Origin: Zychaea mexicana
Taxonomy: Eukaryota; Mucoromycota; Mucoromycetes; Mucorales; Lichtheimiaceae
Length of the DNA: 60,092 nt
Assembly: GCF_025766255.1 (NCBI RefSeq)
Contig: NW_026516853.1
Location: forward strand, 1 to 60,092
Direction of reading: 5' to 3'
In this document: one piece after another, positions 34,538 through 45,589 of the stretch
Layout: each line of letters starts with the position of its first letter
Numbering within the stretch: position 1 is the first letter of the stretch
Translations under genes and position numbers: made by a program
Notes under the pieces: model-generated
What the model was told of the DNA's origin: nothing
Database searches by the model: none
The model's input: the letters and a program-made list of their open reading frames with translations, nothing else

Positions 34538-34732
34538 AGAAACTATCTTTCTACGAAAACATGGGCATTCAATGTTGAGTGAAGCTTTTTTGCAGGAGTT
34601 TGATATATCTGAAAAAACCATTTCATGTTTATAACCTTTCATACTCGTGTTATAACTTTTCACTCCCCCTTGTTATAATGCAACAGCTGAATTGTATGCC
34701 AGTAATGCCAGTTGTAAAAAAAAAAAAAAAAG

Positions 34733-34891
34733 ACCTGTCTGGCTGGACACGCAAAGTAAAATAAAAAAAATGTCCAGAATGCCCGCCTGTCTGGACACGC
34801 CAAAGTAAAAAAAAAAATGTCCAGAATGCCCGCCTATCTGGACACGCCAAAGTAAAAAAAAAATTGTCCAGAATGCCCGCCTGTCTGGACA
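34733..34891 (+). repeat. Palindromic tandem repeats at inner end of arm 1
   Basis: Three full and one partial copy of an about 48-bp unit. Each holds TGTCCAGA and its inverse TCTGGACA around ATGCCCGCCTG, separated by A-rich spacers with CGCCAAAGT. Confidence 0.85.
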
Positions 34892-34964
34892 CACCCAAAA
34901 ACAACATGAGCACCAAGTTGTCGAATTAAAGAAAAATCTCATTTCAGCACTAAAGATATTTCTT

Positions 34965-36765
34965 TTATTCTTCCAGCAATGTTTTCAATCTCTTTTGAGT
35001 ATTGGGTATGACATATGACTTATTGGCTTTTGTGATGTCAGATGACATAAGTGAAGCAAGTTGAGTTAAGCTATTGTTCAATTCGCGGTTGTGCAAAATC
35101 AGTATATCATCGGTGTCAGTAAAAGATGATGCAATACTCATAAGTGTATCTCGAACTTTTCCAGTTGCACATTGGGAAACTAATTGATTCACTTGTGTTT
35201 TTGATAACGACGGTTTGGGTGCAGATAAAACTTGGTGTGCAGTCAGCTCGAATAACCGTGAGGCTACTATGGATGCTTTTTCGTAAGAATCGGTTTTGTT
35301 GTTCCCATTTTCATGATTCTCATTGGTAAAAACCGAGAGTGGTTGGCAAGAGAATGGTGTTGCCAAAAAGCTTGACGCACGAATCAAGTAATAAGATGAA
35401 GGCTGGTGAGATTGTAAACGAATCTGTCGCAACTGACTGGTCAAATTGAATTGTTCCAATTGTCTTGTCGTGGTATCCTTCAAGAGCTTTACAGCTTTTT
35501 CCCAGCTTCCATGATCAATGTAGATTCGGATTATTTTGGATCGGAAATCTGCTGTACATATGGTTGGTCCAACTTTTGGTTTCTTCCCTGATATCTAGGC
35601 GGATAGTCGAGGTAATTAAAGCATTCATCGTTTGCGTCCCAATAGTCAATTTTTCTCCATCACTAGTAGTCAACACACATAGCCAGACATTCTCATAATA
35701 CGACGTTGGAGGTAGGATAGATCCATGCTGATTGGACAGTTCACGGTGAACATCCACTGAGCATAGGCAGTAATAAGCTTCAAGAGTATTCACAAGAACA
35801 GTATGCCCAGCTTTTTCATTCACCAAGATACATCCAGCAAGAACTTGGGCACAAGCATATTTGATATTTGGCATTCGTTCCCAGTCAGAACTCAGCATTT
35901 GACAGACTTGGTGATTGACTTCAGATTATTGTCGTTGCAATAAGACACCACGAAGAGGAGACGAGTGGATTAAATGAGAAAATGATGTCGCCAGGATCTC
36001 ATCCGAGGAACTTTTCCACAGTTTTCGCTTTGCCGGGACAATCGGGTGGCAAACGAACTGTTTGCCTGTCATGCGCTGAATGTTCGCCGCATAGGTGAAA
36101 GCGTTGTATTCTGCTTTCTGGGGTGATTCGTTATCTTCAATCAGAGCCATCGGTTCAATATGCAGTTTCCCAATGATCCACTCATTTTTGGATTTTTCGT
36201 CTTCACTGGCTTCCATGGATTGGCAACTCTAGACAACTGCTTCAGTGAAAGAGTGACGTCGGCTAGGGTCAGGAGGAACTAGTAAAGAATCGTCATATGA
36301 TGGACAATCTGGCAAAGGAATGTGAACTACATCGTCTTCATCATTAAAATCGGGGTTGGAAGAGTCTACTGAAAATAAAACAAAAAGATTTGAGTGCCTG
36401 ACAAGTCTTGCATTCTTTTAATCTCGTACCTTTTTTGATTTCACATTTCCCTCCAAGTCTATCCAAATGCTTTCTGATTGCCGAGCATGATTTGAAGGTT
36501 TTCATGCAATATGGACATAATAGACAGCCTTCTTTCCATTCAAGTTCGACATGTATTTCATCTAAATAAAAAAAGACAAAAGTATTACACTAATGCAATT
36601 TGGCTTATGATAGTTCTAATTACCTTCATCTCTCTTGAAATTGACAACATATTTCAGTTGGTTATAGTCATTAACATGGTTAAAAGAGGCTTTTTTATTT
36701 TTGAAGGCAGAAGTACAGTTTTCATGTGTACATGGAAACAAGTCAGAATCAAGTTTTCCATCCAT
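34965..36765 (-). pseudogene. Cargo gene: C2H2 zinc-finger protein of unknown function
   Basis: From ATG 36765 on the minus strand: FPCTHENCTSAFKNKKASFN (a finger-like C-x4-C unit). An intron follows (GTAATTAG..TTTAG), then CPYCMKTFKSCSAIRKHLDR (a clear C2H2 finger) and a second intron near 36427-36371. The remaining about 460 residues match no domain I know; they include a helical region ending SDITKANKSYVIPNTQKR. In-frame TAG (36229-36231), TAA (about 35926) and a frameshift near 35520 break it. It lies between the transposase arms and on neither of them, so it is cargo. A captured host regulator is the simplest reading; a transposon-specific gene is possible. Confidence 0.5.
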
Positions 36766-36816
36766 TGCAAAAGCATTGTAGTACAAAAGAAAATTCCCAT
36801 GGCAACATCGTTTTTT

Positions 36817-37020
36817 TGTCCAGATAGGCGGGCATTCTGGACATTTTTTTTTACTCTGCGTGTCCAGACAGGCGGGCATTCTGGACATTTTCTTTTTTTT
36901 TACTTTGTGTGTCCAGACAGGCGGGCATTCTGGACATTTTTTTATTACTTTGGCGTGTCCAGACAGGCGGGCATTCTGGACATTTTTTCTATTTTACTTT
37001 GCATGTCCAGCCAGACAGGT
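36817..37020 (-). repeat. Palindromic tandem repeats at inner end of arm 2
   Basis: Four copies plus a partial of the TGTCCAGA...TCTGGACA unit, spaced by T-rich runs. One copy has GATAGG in place of GACAGG, as one copy of arm 1 does. Confidence 0.85.
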
Positions 37021-37222
37021 TTTTTTTTTTTTTTTTTACAACTGGCATTACTGGCATACAATTCAGCTGTTGCATTATAACAAGGGGGAGTGAAAAATTA
37101 TAACACGAGTATGAAAGGTTATAAGCATGAAATGGTTTTTTCAGATATATTAAACTCGAAACTCCTGTAAAAAAGCTTCACTCAACATTAAATGCCCATG
37201 TTTTCGTAGAAAGATAGTTTCT

Positions 37223-38523
37223 TCAGAGCGCTTGACTGTTACAACACTTGTCTAAGCATTTATGAGAATACGTAACAATTCCTTTAAAATCACATAGTTT
37301 CAAGCTATTGGAAGCTTCAGTGATCTGGGTCATCAACGTTTCCTTATCAAGAAACTTGTTACGTTTCACTTTGCTTTTGACCACTGACCAGAATTGTTCA
37401 ATTGGATTGAGCTCAGGTGAATATGGTGGTAAGTAAGCGCAGTGGTAGCCGCAAGATATTACATATTTGGCTATGTCTTCTGATGTATGGATAGGAGCAT
37501 TATCCATCACAATATAGTGACCTTTCATGTGCGGATACTGGTCCATTTCATCCATTGTGGTTTTCAGAAAACTGACATAGTGTCCCGTAACCGTTCCTTT
37601 GCTTGTATGCGCAATGCCATCTCCCCTCTTTCTCTTTTTATTGGATGGAGGCTGAGGAAGTCTAAGGCTGCATTTGATTAGACCCTCAGCAGAAATGGCA
37701 CCTAAAATGGTTGTTGTTGTTGCTCGTGTTTTGGGAACTGTGACCACTGCCGGTGTACCTTTCCTTGACCATGCCATACTACGTTTCAAATTAATATGGA
37801 AAGCAGATTCGTCAAGAAAGACACAGTTTCTTGTAAAATCCATGTCTGTTTTTTCCCATTTACGAATCCAATTCAAGCGCTCTTGAATCTTTTCTTCGCT
37901 GTTCCGCTCTATGGGTTATAGTCGAGCTTTTTTGAGAGACAAATTGCAATGTTCTTTTACAAAATCAAACAATGTTGTTTTAGATACTTTTAATTCTGTG
38001 AATATCTGCTTTAACTTCTTCATTACTTCGTCTAAGACGACTGAAGGATTCCCATCAATGCACTCGAGAATAACGCTTTGTGATCCTCATAGAGAATACA
38101 TGGACGACCAGTCTTTTTTCATTTTTCAAAGACACTGTCAGGATCCTTCTTGTACTGTTTAGCCCAGTTTTGTGCTGTACGAACATGAATCCCGAGTTGT
38201 TTTACAGCAGCAGCCGCACTCATACATCTCTCAAGCAGTAGCTTGAAGAACCTCACTTTATCCTGATCCGAATAGCGTGTATAATTTCGCTTCACGGATG
38301 TTTCCCTCATAATAACATCACTACAAGGCTTTCTCTCCTCCGTCTGCATTGTCTCTACTTCTTTCTCGCTCTCTAGAGGCAATTGAGCTAAGTATTGTGT
38401 ATGAGAGCTCCACGTTTCAAGACGAAACTGTTCCTCATCAACTATATAATCCATTGGTTCAGGTCTGCCATACTCGTCCACGATGGAACCTTTCCCATTT
38501 TCAAACAAGAATTGAATGTTCAT
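37223..38523 (-). pseudogene. Tc1/mariner transposase, arm 2
   Basis: Same protein as in arm 1 with few substitutions. The arm 1 TAG is a Gln codon here (ETMQTEERK). The TGA after VFEK (38119-38121), the frameshift and the TAA near 37918 are the same as in arm 1. Catalytic motifs are intact (VFLDESAFHINL; VMDNAPIHTSED; PELNPIEQFW). Confidence 0.85.
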
Positions 38524-38779
38524 TATTTATGATCTCTGATGTAATTGTGAAAAAGAAATAAAACAAGGACAAGCACTTGGCACGCTCTTATATACCCAAC
38601 AAATGCCAAGGCTTTTTTGTCTTACAAATCATTTTTAGCCAAGGCGAATTTATATGTTGTACAATACGAATTTTATTATCGCCATCAGGCAAATTAATTT
38701 TCCACCAGGGCGAATTTATTTTCCGTGCAACCTGAATTTTGTTCTCGCCACAAGGCGAATTTACTTTCTGGAAAGAGTG

Positions 38780-40399
38780 TATACTGTATCTAATATGTAC
38801 TAGGTTTTTGGACTACTGTTAAAAATACTGGAAAACTAATCGAATATCTTATGATAATAAGATTTCTAATGAAATTAAGAAATCTATTAATCATTATGAT
38901 AATAAAGTATAAAAAAATAAATCCTATTTTTTTTATTTTATTCGATTTGTCGTTTAATTCCTAAAGTGGTAGGGGGTGTGTCTGATAAAAAATCTTTGAT
39001 TTCTTTGAAGAGGTCTTGACTTTAATTTATTAATCCTAAACAACCATTAGGTTGTTATTTAGACTTAAATGAGAATCTGAAAGATTCCATTAAGTCTCCC
39101 TGCTCCCTGTCACCATCGCACTGTCTCTGCTTATCCTTAGAAACTTTTAGAGTTCTTATGATGCCATAAGCATAGTAACTAGTAGGCAAGTCTTTTGAAT
39201 GGGCTAGCAACTATTCAATTTCATAGCAATACCAGTGCTACTGATGCAGATGAGATAATCAATTATCTCCCTACTTAGGCTCCAGGGGACTACTTTAGAT
39301 ATGAGTATCAGGATGAGAATGAGGAAGTTTAATTTATTGATCTTCTAAACCAATATGAATCTGATTCTTCTTCTTCATCTAAGTCAGAGTCTAATAATGA
39401 TAGGTATATATATACAACTTTGTATTCTAGTTATAGCACGGCTCTGCTGTGATATGGCATTTATCACATGCCGAGTAAGTAGGATAACTGTTTTATTGTA
39501 CACATTTCACTATGAATACCCAAGAATCTTACAGTCTGTCTACTTTCGCAGTAAACAAACAACCTGATTTTGTAGATGCATGGCAACCCAATTTAAGTGA
39601 CTCATAAACAGATGAAGAAATGTAGGGCAACATTTCAAATGCCCAGGCCTTTGCAATGGCTAATACAGCCCGGGTCAAATTCAAACTCAAACTCTAGTAT
39701 CGAGCGTGATAACTAGAACAGAACTAGAATTAATGCCACCAAAATAGTGAGTGCATTGGTGAAGTTGTCTCTAGTGTTGTTGCTGCAATGACAAACCAAA
39801 GTGTGAATACCAGCATTAACTTAGATTAAAAGTTGCAGCAAGTCCTGCTTGTTCCCAAAAAGGAAAACCTCAAAGTGATAATTGATTTATAGTCACTCAT
39901 TCTACTTAGGAAAACTCCTCTTAGGGGACAAGCCGGTATCAAAAGGATCTCTAGAAAATTAAAGATATTTATATTAAAGTAATATTTTTGAATTTTGTGT
40001 TAATAATTTTTTTACGTTAAAGTTTTTGTTATAATTAAAATATATAATATTCATATTTAAAAAGAATTAAAAACTTATACTTTATAATATAAATTGTTAA
40101 CTATTTTTTTTATTTTAAATTTTAACTTTTATATTTTATAATATAATTTTTAAAACATTATAAAAATTTAAGTTCATGTTTATACATTTATTAAAGATTT
40201 AAAACATAATTATATTAAGCAAAATAATCAATAAAATTATCACAATAAATTATAAGTTAATTAATATATAAATTCATTAATTCTGATTTTATTAATTCAT
40301 AAAAAAATAATTTTAATTTCGAAACCAAAAAAGACATAGTCTCCCCTCATAATTATTATTTTTTTATGTAGCATATATTTGAAAAGTTAATGAATAATG
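38780..40399. other. Decayed sequence with a possible RT scrap
   Basis: AT-rich ends (38780-39000 and 39960-40399) enclose a block of more balanced composition. Around 39835-39910 the plus strand reads LQQVLLVPKKENLKVIIDL, which resembles the start of a retroelement reverse transcriptase, but nothing else supports it. No intact gene. Confidence 0.35.
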
Positions 40400-40864
40400 T
40401 CAGCTGTTATTGTAATAAACTTTTACTGCCATAGCTAAATCTAATATTCCTCTATTATATATATATATATTTTTAATTCTTTTGATATTTATAGATTGTT
40501 TTCTCTCTTTTTTTTCTTTTTTTTTAAGTACATGTAGTTTACTATGTTGAGAACATAGAAAATCAGGTTTATTGTCACCAATATTTGTTCTTATTTTCCG
40601 ATGACACATATATCCTTCTTTTTTTCCTCTTTTATAAACATATGAACATATATTATTACTGCTATTGATATACCAGAAATTGTTTGTTTTTGTTTCTTCC
40701 AATTTTTCCTTTATGATATTTTTCATTAGTTTTTGTTTTTTTTCTTTCAAATCATATAGAGTTTCATCATCAAAATATTTATCCATAACTTGAGTTATGA
40801 TAATATTCATTGAGCTTATCATAGTTTGTTTACATACAAGGATTTCTGTGTTGAGGATCACCAT
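40400..40864 (-). CDS. Small RGKKEG zinc-finger-like protein, copy 1
   Basis: Open for 154 codons. The start MVILNTEILV precedes a helical region (KYFDDETLYDLKEKKQKLMK), then NFWYINSSNNICSYVYKRGK, KEGYMCHRKI, and LCSQHSKLHVLKKK. Cys/His spacing (C..RGKKEG..C...C..H) suggests a small zinc-binding fold. A lysine-rich tail follows. The protein is clearly homologous to 52273-52698 and to the decayed copy near 45600. It occurs only in AT-rich islands. The function is unknown; nucleic-acid binding is a guess. An AATTGAATTT word lies 51 bp upstream. Confidence 0.6.
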   Translation of the reverse strand: MVILNTEILVCKQTMISSMNIIITQVMDKYFDDETLYDLKEKKQKLMKNIIKEKLEETKTNNFWYINSSNNICSYVYKRGKKEGYMCHRKIRTNIGDNKPDFLCSQHSKLHVLKKKEKKERKQSINIKRIKNIYIYNRGILDLAMAVKVYYNNS

Positions 40865-41312
40865 TTTTTTATATTAGCTAATATTATTGTGATTATATTT
40901 TTATATTATAAATAAAATTCAATTTTGTTTTTCCGATTTTTAAAATTCAGCTGATAATTAAAAATTTGGTGATAGCAAGTTATATAGTAATAAACTGATT
41001 AGTCCTCTTACCGTACGATAACATTTTATATAATCATATGCTACTTAATCACTAAAATAACTATATTTATAGTGAATACATGCATCCTGCATCCCAGAGG
41101 CAGCGTCACAATTAGTAATCATTTCCTTCTTACAAATACTTTTCATGAAAGTATATATATTGTATCCCTCTTCATATATAGTTTATAATATGTTTATACT
41201 ATTTACTATTATCCTTCTTCTACTTCTTCTTCTTCTCTTTCTTATATTTTACTCCCACTTACTAGCTATTATTAGCAATTTTATCAAATAAAAGGCACGA
41301 TCGCATATATTA
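40865..41312. other. AT-rich spacer
   Basis: No gene seen. It contains TCCTCTTACCGTACGATAAC (41003-41022), nearly identical to the inverse of 18177-18196 at the end of Helitron B. Confidence 0.5.
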
Positions 41313-41727
41313 GAGCACCTACAGCGGTCGCTGTTAAGAACCTGTTATATTAAATTTAACAGTTTATTTAACAGCCAGACATTGCAGCGGTTGCTGTTAA
41401 TATCCTATTAAACTTAACAGTTTCTTGAATCGAGAATCGAGAAAAAGAACTTGAAAAACAAAGCTAATATCTCACTTCATTCTTTGTTCGTATTCTTCAA
41501 ATTGAACAACACTGCTACTAATGCCACTCTCCTGTCTGACATTTCTGCTGCTGCCCCCTGCTCAGGAGAAAGGGCAATTGTTTATTAAAACCAATAACGT
41601 GTGAAGTTAACAGCTTCGTAACAGTAACTGCTGCACGAAATGCCCTATCAAGCTGTTACGCACTGTTAAGTGGGCTATAAAACTCTGAAATCTAACAATT
41701 TCGTAACAGCGACTGCTGCAGGTGCTC
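41313..41727. mobile_element. PIF/Harbinger-type MITE
   Basis: A 415-bp element with ends GAGCACCTACAGCGGTCGCT and the inverse of GAGCACCTGCAGCAGTCGCT, flanked by TTA on both sides (41310-41312 and 41728-41730). The TTA duplication and GAGCA ends are typical of Harbinger-derived MITEs. Further TTAACAG/CTGTTAA words form inner inverted repeats. No coding capacity. Confidence 0.85.
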
Positions 41728-41737
41728 TTAATAGCTA

Positions 41738-43664
41738 TAGTGTTTTGTAAATGATTTTGTGCACTATTTTTTTCTATTTTGTGCCTTACTTTTTTTTAGT
41801 TTGTATACCTAATAAATTTTGCACTAAGGTTTGTGTACCCCCTATATTTTTTGCGTATGATGAAATAATTTTTGTGCCTCGAGATATCAGTTTGTGTACT
41901 GGAAGAAATATTTGTGTATCGAGTTTTTAATAATTTGTGAGTTAAAGATTTAGTTCACTACCTAGACATCTGTCGAAGAAAGACATGGAGTGCCTGATAT
42001 AACCCTGAAAGTCTTTGATTGTAACTAGTTTTGCTGCCTCTATGATCCTTTCACTGAGATTATTTTTGACTGTCAAGCAATCTCGTCTGACACCAGCTTT
42101 CACCTTAGCCCAGAATTCCTCGATAGGATTGAGGAATAGAGAATATGGGGGTAGGTATGCTGCTTTGTATCCTCTTTCTTGGATTTAATTTCAAATTTCA
42201 TCTGTCTTGTGTATGGTTGCATTGTTAATCACGATGTATCTGCCGGTTATGCCATTCTGATCCAGGGATGTCAAGACGCCATCGAGGAACTCTAGAAAGT
42301 GAATAGCTCTAGTGCCTACTCTTCTATTAACCTTCTCAACTGCTTCAACTGCTTCCTCTGCAGAATCGTCATTTCTCTTCCGTTTCTTCTTGCACTTGGT
42401 GGACTTCTTTGTTACTGGCGTTGGTTTTCTTAATGTCAAATCAATAACTCCAAGCTTGCATATGGCACCGATAATGGATATTAATACACCTCTGTTTAAA
42501 GGGACAACTTGCTTAGCAGTGGTTCCCTTGATTGACTGTCCAAAGTTTCCTCTAAGGTGCATGTTGAATCCAGCTTCGTCCACGAATACGCAATTGGTGG
42601 CATAATCCATCTCTAGATCAGCCATCCATTCGTTTATCCTAGCAACTCTTGTCTCGATCGTTGTGGGGGCATTTCTTGCGGCAAGAAGTTTGTTCAATCT
42701 TTTCAGTGTTAAGCTGCAGTGTTTGACCAAATGTCTATGTAGGCTAGATATGTCGATCGACAATGCTAGGAAGTTCACATACAGGGCATCGCGAGCCTCC
42801 CAAAGCACGGCTGATTGATTGTTGTCAAAGAAATCCATCAAAAAAGCGGTGTGTTCCTCTTTCAGCTTGCGATTGTTGCCTCTAAGAGAATTCTTCTTCA
42901 TGCCTACAAGCCAACCTGGATCCTCCTTGAGCCTGTATTGACGAACATAATGTTGGGCGGTTCTCACCACGATACCTGTCAAAATTCCTGCCTTTCTTGC
43001 TGAGAGACCACTGAAGATTGCCAAATCTAATAGTGCTTGGATTTGCTGTGGGGTGTATGATCTATAGTTTCCTCTAATCTGTCTAGCCACAGTCTTGGGT
43101 TTCTTTCCACTCTGTGCCTTCTTCTCTTCCCTCAGTTTCGAGACCTCTGCCTTTCATATGCCAACAGTATCCACCTCCATTGATTGTATCTCTCGTCTTG
43201 CTTCTTCTTTCCAGCTTGATAAGTCCATAATCCTCCTCACTAGTGGCTCTGGTGGAGCCCTTTCTTTTGGCAGATCTGCTACTCCAGGAATATACTGCTC
43301 CCACTCCATGTTGGCGATGCCGAAAAGATCTGGAGTTTCCTCAGTGTCCATTTCCTCGTTTTGGATGACGCCCATTTCATCATTGACGTTGAGGCAGTTC
43401 ACATATTCCGGCGGCACTTCTGAAGGGTAGTTGTCATCGAAGTTGGCACCAGTTCTTGAATCGAAATTGTTGACCAAATGATTTGGGATGGCCATGTTAG
43501 AAATGTATGCAAAATATTATTCGAAGGCGCAAATTATTAATCAAGTACGCAAAAAATATGGGGGTACGCAAACCTTATTGCAAAACTTATTGGGTACACA
43601 AACTAAAAAAAAGTAAGGCGCAAAATGTAAAAAAATAGTGCGCAAAATCATTTACAAAACACTG
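41738..43664 (-). mobile_element. Tc1/mariner-type element with long TIRs
   Basis: 1,927 bp, with TIRs of about 150 bp (TAGTGTTTTGTAAATGATTT on the left; inverse of CAGTGTTTTGTAAATGATTT on the right) and TA on both sides (41736-41737 and 43665-43666). It encodes one transposase on the minus strand. It landed only 10 bp from the MITE. Confidence 0.88.
41942..43495 (-). pseudogene. Tc1/mariner-type transposase, inactivated
   Basis: An acidic N-terminal extension (43495-43157) ends at an in-frame TGA. Then come KKPKTVARQIRGNYRSYTPQ, a helix-turn-helix part (LSARKAGILTGIVVRTAQHY), and the catalytic core with CVFVDEAGFNMHL. The second motif reads YIVINNATIHKTDE, where Asn stands in place of the catalytic Asp seen in the other copies (VMDNAPI). 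Two more stops (TGA, TAA near 42190) precede YLPPYSLFLNPIEEFW with the final Glu. Total about 517 codons, longer than usual for Tc1 because of the N-terminal extension. Inactive by several criteria. Confidence 0.85.
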
Positions 43665-43732
43665 TATTATGCTTTGTTATAACTGGTATATTCATATGAT
43701 TGTAATAAACTTGGATGATAGACAGGGAAAAT

Positions 43733-45366
43733 TTAGAAGATGATCTTTTGCTTCTTGGGAGGTTCAGTTCCATTGCTTGCTGGATCGTATAGAGGCACAG
43801 GTAGAATCAATGGGTCAGCAACGGTGTCAGGGGGGAAGAAGGTACCTCGGAGCCAATCCTTGTAGTCAATCGCCTTGCTCTTCCTCTTGCGACTAAAGTA
43901 CAAGTCGTAGGATCTGTCGTTAGTCTGATTCAATTGTTGGGAAAGCTTGATTGCAGATGTGTAGATCAACTCCAGAATTGCAAACCATGAATCAGCGTCT
44001 TTGGCAAGAAGCTTAGGGCAGGAAGGCAATGAGAGGCTAGTCTTCTTCCAGAGACAATATAGACCACAATCGTATAAGGAGAGGACTTTGACATTGCATT
44101 GGTTCTGGTAGACTTGGAACATGAGGGTCATATCTGTTCTTGGATCAAAGCTAGTAGCATGTCGCACAATATGATCAAGGACGCCTTTGCTTTCGATAGC
44201 CAGTTTCAGATGGTCGTTGTTGGTCTTCTAGTTTTGTAGATATCAGGCTGCCTCAACGTCCAGCACATCAACCTTCTGTGTATTTGTTATAGCAATGACT
44301 CGATGATCGATCTTGTAATCGTTGTGGTGTGCCTTGGACTCTCCCTATCTGCACTTGACATTATGCTGGCTGTCAGGAAAGAGAGACTCAAAGACCTCCG
44401 TTCAGAGCTTGACCAGACCGTCCAGCTCAGTGTTATCCTTAATGCTGTTATTCAGAGAGCTGTGCTGATGACGATAAATGTTGAAGATGTGTTCCTTGTC
44501 ACTGTTCAAAGCAGCAGATTCAGAGTTTCTTACGCTTTGGTAGGCTTTGTCAAGGCCTTCGTTCTTAATTGCTTTGTTGATCTTTTTAAAAAAGTGGCTT
44601 GAACACTTGCTTGTTGCACTTGATGCTGAACTGGTACTTGCTTTTCATCATGGCCCATTTTTCGTCACTGAAAAACCTGCACTATGAATCTGTAGATTCA
44701 TCTGATAAATCTGTGATACTGTTAAGACAAAGACCTACGACGTGTTTTTATTTGTTGTTGAGTTCTTTGTATCGTCCTACAAAAGCTTTGCCATGTCACT
44801 TGATCGTTGTGCCCACCGAAACACCATCGAACAAAAGACTATCAGCTTCCATCTATTTTGAATGTTAGAGTATATGAAGCGACATAATGCTATTGTATCA
44901 TCCTTACCTTGGGAGTCTCCACTTTGCGTTTCATGTGCATAATATTCGATACTTTTTTTTGCCCTGACGATGAGACAGCCAAAAGACGACTTAATGCAGC
45001 AGCATCCAAATCAGTATGGAAAAGGTTTGTATTCAGTTGGTTTCTGGCTTTGTTGCGCATTTCCCAATAGGCCAAAGCTTCATCAGTGTTGAGCACCTCG
45101 TAGTTATACTGCTTCACATTTTCGCACCATTTCTTGACAGCCTCAGGGCACGATTCGTTGGTAGGGAGCGAATCAATGGTTGTTTCAAATTGGTAGGTTG
45201 CAAGATCTATGCTTAGATCAAAACACGTAGACTCTAGAAACCTTACTGCATAAAGCTTTAATAATGAGATAATATATACGACTCCATAGTATGATACTAA
45301 AGAGTATTGCAATGATAAAATGTGAAAAATGCTTTTGTAGATGGAGCTTAAAAATTCGGGGTACAT
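43733..45366 (-). pseudogene. Decayed gene of an unrecognised family
   Basis: Upstream part 45366-44890 (TTIDSLPTNESCPEAVKKWC; YEVLNTDEALAYWEMRNKAR) ends at a good donor (CCCAAG|GTAAGG). The body has many stops but readable stretches such as CRFFSDEKWAMMKSKYQFSI, ESLFPDSQHNVKCR and DYKIDHRVIAITNTQKVDVL. The last part, 44167-43733, is open (LYDCGLYCLWKKTSLSLPSC; LYFSRKRKSKAIDYKDWLRG). I recall no function for it. The style is like the multi-copy orphan genes of Mucoromycota, which is only an impression. Confidence 0.45.
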
Positions 45367-45589
45367 AAGTAAATCATAATATTCTCAATGCTTACAACAT
45401 CATTTCGTTTGGGAAGGCAAAAAAGCTTCTTGATAAGAACATTTCCTGTGTTTTGGCTTACAACACTCTTCTGCAACCATAGAGACATATGCTTTTGTTA
45501 CAGTTGCATGCAGAGGGACATCTTATAGTGTGCCAGTAGTATATGTCTAAGATGAGATTCTTGTAGACACAATTGAGAAGAAAAAAGAA

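Larger units (their letters stand above)
32981..34891 (+). repeat. Arm 1 of the composite element
   Basis: Inverse near-identical partner of 36817-38779, including about 150 bp of outer terminal sequence with GGCGAATTTA words, the transposase pseudogene and the inner palindromic repeats. Confidence 0.85.
32981..38779. mobile_element. Composite Tc1/mariner element: two inverted 1.9-kb arms around a cargo gene
   Basis: The outer ends are CACTCTTTCCGGAAAG and the inverse of CACTCTTTCCAGAAAG, each bordered by TA (32979-32980 and 38780-38781), the normal Tc1/mariner duplication. Arm 1 (32981-34891) and arm 2 (36817-38779) are nearly identical inverted copies. The inner arm ends lack the CACTCTTTCC terminus and finish in palindromic tandem repeats. 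The 1.9-kb middle carries a C2H2 gene. The single outer TA pair suggests the whole 5.8 kb moved as one unit, though two nearby insertions followed by rearrangement is possible. Confidence 0.75.
36817..38779 (-). repeat. Arm 2 of the composite element
   Basis: Near-identical inverse copy of 32981-34891, slightly longer because of one more palindromic unit. Confidence 0.85.

Noticed and set aside
34733..37020. Palindromic repeats with spacers resembling a CRISPR array
   Set aside because: Spacers are simple A- or T-rich tracts, and the arrays are the inner ends of Tc1 arms in a eukaryotic genome.
39835..39910. DIRS or Ty3 reverse transcriptase fragment
   Set aside because: Only one short segment (VLLVPKKENLKVIIDL) fits, and it holds a stop right after. 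This is too little for an assignment.
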